Below, piece after piece: positions 1 through 6,395 of a DNA stretch of 14,152 bases (its first letter is position 1; each line of letters opens with the position of its first letter). Source of the stretch: Terfezia claveryi (taxonomy: Eukaryota; Ascomycota; Pezizomycetes; Pezizales; Pezizaceae); NCBI GenBank assembly GCA_015179025.1, contig WHUX01000676.1, positions 1-14,152 on the forward strand, in the 5' to 3' direction. Both the position numbers and the translations under genes were made by a program. Below the pieces are notes generated by a model, which ran no database searches, was not told the DNA's origin, and saw nothing but the letters and a program-made list of their open reading frames with translations.

Positions 1-707
1 AGATACTGTTCCATAATCGCATTCATCCTTTCCGATTGGCTGTCCGTCTGGGGGTGGTAAGCTGTTGACAGACGAACTTTGATCCCCAGAAGTTCGCAGA
101 AGGCTTGCCAGAATTCTGAGGTAAACTGAGGGCCACGGTTGGACACGATCGATTCAGGGAGGCCATGGTATCGGAATACATTATTAAGGTAGAGGTTGGC
201 TAACTCCGGAGCGGAGCAGGTATCCCGGCAGGGTATAACATGCCTCATCTTCATCAACCGATCCACCACCATCAGGATGGCATTGAATCCCGAGTCCTTC
301 GGCAACCCAGTTACAAAGTCCATGGTCAGGTGTTGCCAGGGCTGATCCGGGATGTCCAGGGGCCTCAAGGTTCCGTAGGGGGCATGACGAGTGGGTTTTG
401 CACGCTTGCAGATATGGCAGTTCCGTATGTACTGTTCTACCTCCTTTCGCTGGTCGATCCATGTGTATTGTCTAGCTAGTAGTTCTAACGTCTTAGCCAC
501 TCCAGGGTGACCTGCAGCCAGGGTATCATGGTGTTCCTTGATCAGCTGCATCCGCAGCTCCCCTTCAGGTATATAGAGCCGATCTAGGTGGTATAGGAGG
601 CCGTCCTGAGTGGTGCACTCGGCTAGGGAAATCTTGGTATGACGGCGCTGTCCAGACTCCACTGCGGTAATTATATCCTTAACCAGGTCGTCCTCCGTAT
701 ATGCCCG
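1..707 (-). pseudogene. Family A copy 1 integrase (partial, past an in-frame stop)
   Basis: Integrase inserts the cDNA of the element into the genome. Downstream of the TGA at 708-710 the same pol frame stays open to the window edge. It shows the N-terminal HHCC zinc finger (two His near KEHHDTLAAGH, then CHIC) and the catalytic core. The first acidic residue is in MDFVTGL (318-320) and the Glu is in QSERMN (30-32). The second catalytic position (138-140) is Asn in SNRGPQF instead of Asp, while its spacing to the Glu is exactly 35 residues. The usual DGQSE motif reads DSQSE. Both changes fit G-to-A at a former CpG. The C-terminus is outside the window. Identification is secure; the protein is almost certainly inactive. 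Confidence 0.9.
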
Positions 708-2627
708 TCATATCCGCAGAAGGAGATCTGCTCCGGGGTTCGCTTCAGCTTCAGCATCAGCATCAACATCAGCATCAACATCAGCATCAGCCTCAGCTTC
801 CACATCAGCCTCAGCCTCAGCTTCAGCTTCCGCAAGGGTATTGGCCGCCAGGTCGAGATTTGTGGGTTTCAGTACCACCTGATTCTGGTACTTCAGCCTT
901 TCATCCCCCCCTTTAGGGAGATCTCCTGATCTCCTGGTCAGTGCATCCGGCTTACCCCCAGCCTTTCCCGGCCGATACCTTATCTTAAAGTTAAACTGAG
1001 AGAGGAATTCCGACCACCTAGCCTGTCGGCGATTTAGCAATTTGGTGGTTGTAAAGTACTCTAGGTTCTTATGGTCAGAGAGGACCTCGATAACCCCCTT
1101 TGCCGATTCCAGGTGTGGTCTCCATTCCTCGAATGCTCGCACAATGGCCATTAACTCCTTATCATAGATTTCGTAATTACACTCCACCGGGGAGTGCTTT
1201 TTGGAGAAATAGGCCACTGGGTGGAGGACTCCATCGACATACTGGGACAGGATTCCAGCGGAGACATAGTCGGAGGCGACCGTTTCCACGATGCACTTGC
1301 TATCAGGGTCAAAATGGGCCAGGATTGGGGCTAAGCAGAAGGCTTCCTTAAGGTTCTGGAAGGCGGATTGGGCTTCTGGATTCCAGTGGAAGGCCCTTTT
1401 TGTCAGGTGTGAGCCAGCTTCTACCTTCGTTTTCGTCAAGGCCGTCAGGGGTGCCACGATTCTTGAGTATCCCAGCATAAATCGGCGATAGAAGTTGGCA
1501 AATCCTAGGAAGGCCTGCACATCCTTCAAATTGGCTGGGGTTTCCCACTCTTGGATTGCAGCAACTTTGGCGGGGTCCATCCTAATACCTTCCTTAGTTA
1601 TGATCAAGCCCAGGTACTTCACCTCTTGGACGTGGAATTCGCATTTTTCAGGCTTAAGGTATAGCCCAGCCTGCTCCAGCTTCTCCAGCACTTGTCGGAC
1701 GTGGATCTTGTGTTCCGCTAAGGTATCCGAGTAGATGAGGATATCGTCCAGGTAGGCGGTGCAGAATACATCCAGAAAGTCCCGCATAGTGTCATTGATA
1801 AAGTGCTGAAAGGAGGCGGGGGCGTTGGTTAGGCCGAAGGGCATCACATTGTACTCAAAATGGCCATATCGCATCCGGAAGGCAGTTTTCCACTCCTCCC
1901 CTTCAGCAATTCGTACCAAGTTGTAGGCCCCTCTCAGATCCAATTTGGTGAACCATTTGGCCTTGGAGAGCCTGGCTAATGTCTCCTGGATCAGGGGCAA
2001 GGGGTACCTGTTTTTTACCGTAATCTCATTCAGGCCACGATAATCCACGCACAACCTAAGGGAGCCGTCCGACTTCTTCACGAACAGCACCGGGGCACCT
2101 GCTGGGGAGGAGCTGTAGCGAATGAAGCTCTTGTTGAGGTTTTCCTCCAGATACTTTTTCAGAGCTTCCAGTTCCATCCGGGATATCCTATAGAGAGGTC
2201 CATAAGGGGGGGTTTTACCTTCTACCAGCGGGATTGTGTGGTCGCATGGTCGATAGGGGGCGAGCTTCTCCGCGGCTTTCTCAGAGAACAAGTCAATGAA
2301 TTCGTGGTATTTACCCGGCACCATGGACTTCCATTCTTCCTTAGACCGCAGCTTATTGATTTCCAGGTTAACTTCGCAGATTGATAGAGTATGGGCTTTC
2401 AGCTTGTGCCTTCTGGTAAGGTAAGCAAAGGCCCCTGCTCCAATGAAGTTGATATCGAGGGGTTTTAGTGGGGGGGTTTCTGCCATCACCTGGCTAGGAT
2501 CCTCTATCGGGGGTGGTAGGGCACATAATCCTTTAACGGCAGTCTGTGGGGCACCGCAGTGCTTCTCGCAATACCCGCTGTTAAAGTTCAAGGTGTAAGA
2601 GCCAAAGTTAACGGAGACGTCATGCAT
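708..2627 (-). pseudogene. Family A copy 1 reverse transcriptase-RNase H (pol segment)
   Basis: A 639-codon open segment of pol between two in-frame TGA codons. RT motifs are in order: [29 protein letters not shown], the catalytic YLDD at residues about 292-295 (near 1743-1754), then YLGLIIT and FLGFANFYRRF. RNase H follows: KELMAIV with the Glu, LSDHKNL with the third acidic residue and KPDALTRR with the last. The first RNase H Asp, normally T-D-A-S, is Val here (TVASD, codon 1278-1280). That is a transversion and should abolish RNase H activity. The segment ends in an acidic Ala-Glu/Ala-Asp repeat tail before the TGA at 708-710. There is no genuine start at 2627; translation would arrive from gag by frameshifting. 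Confidence 0.94.
742..832 (-). repeat. Hexanucleotide microsatellite in pol coding an acidic dipeptide tail
   Basis: An interrupted 6-bp repeat (plus-strand units such as TCAGCA, TCAGCT, TCAACA) of about 15 units. On the minus strand it encodes alternating Ala-Glu, Ala-Asp and Val-Asp, giving roughly 30 acidic residues. It lies after the last RNase H motif and before integrase. The unit is a multiple of three, so expansion keeps the pol frame. I infer slippage expansion in the linker; family A copy 2 lacks this region, so conservation cannot be tested here. Confidence 0.85.
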
Positions 2628-2630
2628 TCA

Positions 2631-3049
2631 GAGCCAGGAGATCCCCAGGACAATGGGGTATTTAAGCTTGGTTACAAACATGGGGAGGCTTTCCGAATGG
2701 TCTCCAATGGCACTAGGTAGGCATGCGAGGTCGGTAATAGCCCCGGAAGAGATAGGTCGGCCATCAATGACATTAAGAAGGCGGGGGGTCTTTAGCTTGG
2801 CTGTTGGTATCGAATTTTTACTGACAAAGGTCTGATCAATGAAGGCTATTCCTGAAGCACCACAATCTATGAGAGCTGATGTTACCACTGTTTTACCATT
2901 GAATTTAACAGTTATTGGTACTACAAAATGCTCGCCAAACAAGCGAGATTCATCAACAGACATAGATGCAGGAACAGAGAAAGACGACAAAGACAAATGA
3001 CCCAGGATAGGTCCCTTGCTAGTGTCAGTGACTATGCAAGGGACAGGGC
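2631..3049 (-). pseudogene. Family A copy 1 aspartic protease (pol segment)
   Basis: This is the first part of pol, in the -1 frame relative to gag, entered after the heptamer at 3050-3056. It contains the retropepsin-like active-site stretch ALIDCGASG (Cys in place of the common Ser/Thr, a pattern I believe also occurs in other fungal Gypsy elements) and ends with the C-terminal YPIVLGISWL segment. A TGA at 2628-2630 separates it from RT; copy 2 has Arg at this place. The protease would cut the Gag-Pol polyprotein in virus-like particles. No plausible independent ATG start exists ahead of the domain; a TTG at 2994-2996 is only an artefact of permissive ORF calling. Confidence 0.85.
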
Positions 3050-3056
3050 TTTTCCC
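3011..3056 (-). promoter_or_regulatory. -1 ribosomal frameshift signal, gag/pol junction (copy 1)
   Basis: In the gag frame the heptamer G GGA AAA lies at 3056-3050 and fits X XXY YYZ. Five nucleotides downstream starts a 9-bp perfect stem (arms 3044-3036 and 3019-3011, GTCCCTTGC with GCAAGGGAC). The loop can add four pairs (TAGT with ACTA). The gag TAG stop (3032-3034) lies inside the hairpin. A one-base backward slip at the heptamer leads exactly into the protease frame. Copy 2 has the same arrangement at 12073-12118. Confidence 0.9.
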
Positions 3057-4165
3057 GACTCATCCACCTCTTCAATCCTGGATTCGGAGATGGCGTGGGC
3101 GGCCATCGAGCGGTTTTTGCGGAGGGGACATGCCGCGATAAAATGGTCCCCCTTTCCGCATGCAATGCACAAACCCTGAGTGCGGCGATGGTCCCTTTCC
3201 TACTGGGTAAGACGAGGTCTACCTGCTGACAGGTCCATGGGGGCAGCCCCACCCGCTACCAGGGAGGGGTGTGCAGGCTTGTTGACTGGTGTGGGTTGTT
3301 GTTGTTGGGTGCGTGCTGTCAGAAATGGTGTATGGGGAGTCGAGGTTGGGAGTGTCTTTTGGGGGGCTCTGAGTGCCGCTGTCTGCTGTTCCACCCAGCT
3401 AGCTTGTTCAATAAGTCCCTCCAGGGTCTTGGTCGGTGGGCAGTAAACCAGAGCCTTTTTTAGCTCGAAGGTAAGCCCGTCTTTGAACTGATCGAGCTTG
3501 GCTTCGTCATTCCAATTGAGCTCTGCTGCTAGCCTGGAGAACTCAGCGACATAGGCTGACAGTTCGTTGTGTTTTTGCTTGAGGTCTCGCAGGGCCCTGC
3601 TGGCGGTTCCTTTAGGATCCGAGTCTCCGAAGGCTCGGTCCAGGATTGCCATTAGTGCTGGGATGTCTACCAGATCAATCCCCGTGGCCTTGACGAAGGG
3701 CTATACCTGGTCAATGGCCTTACCCTCCAGTAGGCCATAGACGTATGAGAGCTGGTGGTGGACGGTGGGGAACTTCGCCGAGTCCCCAGAGAGTTTTATC
3801 TGCACAGAGTTTTTCCATGCTCGTAGCCGGCCCCGGTCCGCATTAAACTTGGGCGGGATGGGTAGGTCTTGTGTTTTCTGGTTTTTGGGACCATCGGTCA
3901 GGTCCAAAGCGCGAGTCAGTCTCCGGATGGTTATCCTGTCCTCTGCTGCATCTTCTCGGAGAAGGGTTATTTCATCTTCAGCTTCTCGGATTCGCCTTTC
4001 GGCTTTCTGAAGGTCCGCTCCTTGTTGTTCACCGATGGCATAAGTATCTGTGAATATCTCGATCACAGTTCGTCGGTATGCTGATAGTTCTGTCGGGTCT
4101 GATGGGATTGGAGTCGCCCTCTAGGCTGCGAATCTATCGGTGGGTAGTGGAATGTTTGCGGACAT
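3032..4165 (-). pseudogene. Family A copy 1 gag (three in-frame stops)
   Basis: Gag packages the element RNA in cytoplasmic virus-like particles. The frame from ATG 4165-4163 to TAG 3034-3032 is 378 codons with no indel. It starts with a short leader peptide, then a helical, charged coiled-coil-like stretch (about residues 30-70), then the capsid-like part with LRAWKN, KLSGDSA, YVYGLLEGKA and SRALRDLKQKHNELSAYVAEFSRLA. Near the C-terminus is one CCHC knuckle, CIACGKGDHFIAAC (3128-3169). Stops at codon 15 (Trp in copy 2), at 3701-3703 (Gln in copy 2) and at 3200-3202 (Glu in copy 2) break it. I chose the start by position just after the LTR leader and by homology with copy 2, whose ATG is at the equivalent place. 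Confidence 0.9.
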
Positions 4166-4196
4166 CGTACCGGTTGGTCTGAAAGATCCAACGTAG
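4166..4196 (-). promoter_or_regulatory. Leader with putative primer-binding site (copy 1)
   Basis: Only 31 nt separate the inferred LTR end (TTACA, 4197) from the gag ATG. The minus-strand sequence ACGTTGGAT (4194-4186) starts two nt after the LTR and is conserved in copy 2. It is complementary, with one G-U pair, to minus-strand TCCAATGT at 4494-4487 in the LTR, close to the expected RNA 5' end. This suggests self-priming. A tRNA primer starting at the internal TGG is not excluded. Confidence 0.5.
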
Positions 4197-4264
4197 TGTA
4201 ACGTGGGCTCTGGGAACAAGGCGACCAAGGGGTACGCCGGGGAGAAGGCAGAGGCTAGGGCAAG

Positions 4265-4289
4265 ACACACGTAGGAATGCTACGTGTGT
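4265..4289 (-). promoter_or_regulatory. U5 hairpin with paired changes (copy 1)
   Basis: A 10-bp perfect stem (4265-4274 with 4280-4289) and a 5-nt loop. The equivalent hairpin in copy 2 (13375-13401) has 11 bp and one pair changed from C-G to T-A, so the structure is kept while the sequence changed. It lies in the transcribed part of the LTR between the predicted RNA start and the gag ATG. Confidence 0.75.
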
Positions 4290-4426
4290 GACTAGGGGAA
4301 GGCTGGGACGGGGGGCAAGGGCAAGAGGCAAGAGGGGCAGAGGGCAAGGGATACGAGACACGCAGAAGCAGTTGCCGCGTGTGTTAAGGGAGGCAGCTGG
4401 GCTGCAGAGACAAGGCGAGACAAGGA

Positions 4427-4447
4427 GGTGCACAAGGGAGATGCACC
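4427..4447 (-). promoter_or_regulatory. R/U5 hairpin with paired changes (copy 1)
   Basis: Arms GGTGCA and TGCACC around a 9-nt loop. Copy 2 has GGTGTA and TACACC at 13514-13534: one pair changed on both sides with pairing kept. The role is unknown. Confidence 0.6.
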
Positions 4448-4527
4448 AACGTGGAGAGAAGCAAGGCCCTGTATTGGATATACAAGACATTGGAGGGGGA
4501 TCCAACGAGAGGGCGGAGAGAGCAAGC

Positions 4528-4535
4528 TATATATA
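4528..4535 (-). promoter_or_regulatory. LTR TATA box (copy 1)
   Basis: TATATATA in the LTR on the coding strand, conserved at the same place in copy 2 (13615-13622). RNA would start roughly 25-40 nt downstream, at or near the hairpin around 4489-4506 formed by TTGGA and TCCAA. Confidence 0.65.
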
Positions 4536-4632
4536 CAGGCTTCCTTCCTGGCCAAGGCCACCGGAAGGAATAAGGTTCTCGAGACCCCTTAACTCGGGAA
4601 CAGAGATAACAACGATATCAATCAACAATAAC

Positions 4633-4662
4633 GAGAGTCGGACGGAATCCCGTCCGACTCTC
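4633..4662. repeat. 13-bp palindromic hairpin in U3 (copy 1)
   Basis: Perfect 13-bp arms (GAGAGTCGGACGG and its complement) around a 4-nt loop, 30 nt inside the LTR start. At the equivalent location copy 2 has four hairpins of unrelated sequence (13705-13870). Long arms with a minimal loop imply cruciform potential. Confidence 0.85.
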
Positions 4663-4692
4663 AAACCTGGCTAGCAAAGGACGGTTGTGACA

Positions 4693-4777
4693 AATGCCTT
4701 GCCTCCGAAGTCGCCAATGCCTTGCCTCCGAAGTCGCCAATGCCTTGCCTCCGAACTCGCCAATGCCTTGCCTCCGA
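4693..4777. repeat. 23-bp tandem repeat abutting the LTR
   Basis: Three full units of a 23-bp sequence beginning AATGCCTTGCCTCCGAAGTC plus a 16-bp partial fourth unit. Units 1 and 2 are identical and unit 3 differs by one base. The array starts at the first base outside the family A LTR, so it is either the target site or an array grown at the insertion edge. No gene is seen in it. Confidence 0.9.
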
Positions 4778-5210
4778 TATCAACTCTACCATCCCTTCGC
4801 TTCGATATACCGCCATGCGCAGTATTAGCCGTATTTGCCAGGATCGAAGTAAGTCTAGGGCATCGTTGAATTATCTCCGCGGGTCTACGTCAGGGGCAGG
4901 TGGTATAGGCTGGGGTTGATGAGTCACATGGGGAGGTGGATGGGATGCGTGTTTATGTATATAAAGATTTCCAAATACAATTGTCATTTATTATCCTTGT
5001 TTGCAGGTGCGCCCTCAGTTATGTGTACGCTTGATAGCACAGGGCTGGCCTGTATTTTAGGGAAACTAAAGGCCAACCCGTTCTAAACACAATAACTAAG
5101 GCATGGTTGGGGACCCAGGGAACTTGCAATAGGTGGAGTTGAACCTGCCCACTGCAGCGGGTACTCCCGAGCCAGGTTCGGCCCGTGGGGCATATTTGGC
5201 CTGGCCAACA
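4778..5210. other. Unassigned sequence between elements
   Basis: No convincing gene. It holds a TATA-like TATATAAAG at 4958-4966 and a near-perfect inverted repeat, GGGCTGGCCT (5042-5051) with AGGCCAACCC (5070-5079), one mismatch and an 18-nt loop. It could be the remains of another LTR or non-autonomous element, but no TG...CA boundaries stand out. Short open frames here show no known motif. Confidence 0.5.
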
Positions 5211-5389
5211 GAGGCAGGGAAGGTGGACGCCTGGCGCCCGGAGGCAAGGAAGTTAGACACCTGGTGCCCCGAGGCAGGGAAGGTGGGCAGCTGGCCTCCA
5301 GAGGCAGGGTAGCGGGTGCCGGGCGTCCTAACGCAGAGGAGCTGAACACCTGGTGCCTAGAGGCAGCGAAGGCGTCAGGGCGCAAGGAC
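5211..5389. repeat. 30-bp-period GC-rich minisatellite
   Basis: About six degenerate 30-bp units, most beginning GAGGCAGGGA or a close variant (starts 5211, 5241, 5271, 5301, 5331, 5360; the fifth is 29 bp). On the minus strand an open frame (5083-5490) reads them as a Pro-rich 10-residue repeat of the form LPxGxRxPPS. A repeat length divisible by three is enough to keep this frame open, so I do not call a gene. Confidence 0.8.
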
Positions 5390-5513
5390 TCGGGAGGTAC
5401 GGCATCAGGAGGACGGGTGTCCCGACGGTGGCCCACCAGCTTGTCAGTTTGCCTTTTGGGCGCCTGTGGCGTCAGCGGCACGAAAGGCAAACTATTTTCT
5501 TTTCTGATGTACT

Positions 5514-5711
5514 ATATTAACATTTCCAACTCCCACAAGAAAAAAGGATCATAGAGGATTCCTTGGAATCGTTAATTATCTCAGCAGATTTATTCCTGAC
5601 TTGGCATCGTATGCAAGCACCCTGTCAGAACTGCAAGGAGAAACTAAGAAATGGGAATGGACAGATACTCATAATGCAGCGTTTGAAAAACTCAAGGAAC
5701 TCGTGAATTCC
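5514..5711 (+). pseudogene. Family B RT C-terminal fragment
   Basis: About 66 open codons matching the thumb/connection part of Gypsy RT: FPTPT, RGFLGIVNYLSRFIPDLASYA, LSELQ, WEWTDTHNAAFEKLKEL. In Gypsy elements this follows the YLDD palm, which is absent here because the left end is cut at or just before 5514 (the frame meets a TGA at 5505-5507). The frame continues after the solo LTR: codon phase at 5709-5711 and at 6396 is the same once LTR and one target duplication are discounted. Confidence 0.85.
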
Positions 5712-6395
5712 TGTAATGAATGGTACTAGACAGTATTCATTTGGTACCGTTTATACAATCTATATCCGTAGGCACGGACGTTTGTGTATTTCGGTTCTGC
5801 TGAGGTAAGACCTCAGAAAGGTAGGGAGATTACTATGTGGGATGTTCCCGAAGGGAACAGTAATTAACTGGTGTAATCTATCTTATATGATTTGTGCTAT
5901 CTAAACTATATGATCTTGATCTGATCGGAATATAGGCTTGCTTGCTCTGAAGGCTTGCTTGGTTACTTCTTCTCTTTCTGTGGATTCCAGAGGGAATCCA
6001 GCGGCCTATTTATACTCCTCTGAGATCTGATAACTAAGGAAATAAATACAATAAAGGGTGGCACACCAGAAGGTGGTGCGCTATACAAAAGGGGTTATGT
6101 GGCCATAGTAATGAGTCACACGCCTTAAACGATAGTCATGTGGCCATAGTAATGAGTCACACGCCTTAAACAGAGGTCACGCGGCCATAATGAGGGTGTC
6201 TTCATATGGCAAGTGCCATGGAACTTCCCATAGCAGATTCCGCGTGCTATGGATGCTTATAAAGCAATAGGAGGTGGTAGAAGGCTAGTCCTTCAACCGA
6301 GAGGCTTAGTTACATAATATAGTAGTAATATAGGAAATACAAAAGTATATAATCAATTAAATAAGTAATGAGATAACGTTCTCCATTACAATTCC
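5707..6395 (-). mobile_element. Solo LTR of family B with 5-bp target duplication
   Basis: The LTR is 5712-6390 (679 bp), in reverse orientation relative to the 3' LTR at 9804-10482, which has the same length. I count about 25 differences, so roughly 96% identity, mostly transitions. It begins TGTAATG and ends CATTACA on this strand and is flanked by ATTCC at 5707-5711 and 6391-6395. No internal sequence is present, so it is what remains after LTR-LTR recombination of a later family B insertion. It splits the pol gene of the host family B copy between RT and RNase H. Confidence 0.95.
6097..6178 (-). repeat. 41-bp tandem repeat in family B LTR (solo copy)
   Basis: Two adjacent 41-bp units beginning ATGTGGCCATAGTAATGAGT, differing at a few bases near the end, plus a partial third. 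The same duplication is in the other LTR at 10016-10097, so it predates both. It lies in U3, upstream of the TATA box in LTR orientation, and could carry duplicated activator sites. Confidence 0.85.

Larger units (their letters stand above)
1..4692 (-). mobile_element. Ty3/Gypsy retrotransposon, family A copy 1 (partial, decayed)
   Basis: Read on the minus strand, the order is 5' LTR, 31-nt leader, gag with a CCHC knuckle, protease, RT, RNase H, integrase. Integrase after RNase H is the Ty3/Gypsy order. The 3' end (end of integrase, 3' LTR) lies beyond position 1. Five in-frame stops interrupt gag (4121-4123, 3701-3703, 3200-3202) and pol (2628-2630, 708-710), yet I find no indel, and the pol frame stays open between stops. 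Pol lies in the -1 frame relative to gag. A second copy of the same family is at 10483-13899; their RT domains are roughly 88% identical by eye. No chromodomain is visible because the window ends first. Confidence 0.93.
4197..4692 (-). repeat. 5' LTR of family A copy 1
   Basis: About 496 bp, starting TGTCACAACC at 4692 (minus strand) and ending TTACA at 4197. The ends form a short imperfect inverted repeat (TGTCAC against TGTAAC). The start is supported because similarity to copy 2 begins there and different DNA lies outside. The inner end is inferred from the TG...CA rule only, as the partner LTR is not in the window. It contains a TATA box and several hairpins. It lacks about 96 bp found in the copy 2 LTR, where the hairpin region is larger. 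Confidence 0.8.

Noticed and set aside
701..929. Plus-strand open frames coding Gln-His or Ser-Ile repeats
   Set aside because: They are antisense readings of the hexanucleotide repeat inside the family A pol gene.
2994..2996. TTG start for a separate protease gene
   Set aside because: The protease frame is open upstream to the slippery heptamer and sequence conservation with copy 2 continues across this codon.
4134..4674. Open frames on both strands over the family A LTR
   Set aside because: They overlap LTR regulatory sequence, show no conserved motifs, and the equivalents in copy 2 are not conserved as proteins.
5100..5190. Possible tRNA or tRNA-derived element (GGTTCAACTCC on the minus strand, GGTTCGGCCC on the plus strand)
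   Set aside because: The five bases on either side of the would-be T loop do not pair, no acceptor stem or anticodon arm can be drawn, and the A-box-like sequence is too distant.
6097..6137. Programmed or toxin-antitoxin-like small genes in AT-rich LTR DNA
   Set aside because: No open frame of useful length with conserved codons between the two LTR copies; differences are spread without codon periodicity.
6061..6190. CRISPR-like direct repeats
   Set aside because: Two adjacent 41-bp units without spacers, present within both family B LTRs: an LTR tandem duplication.
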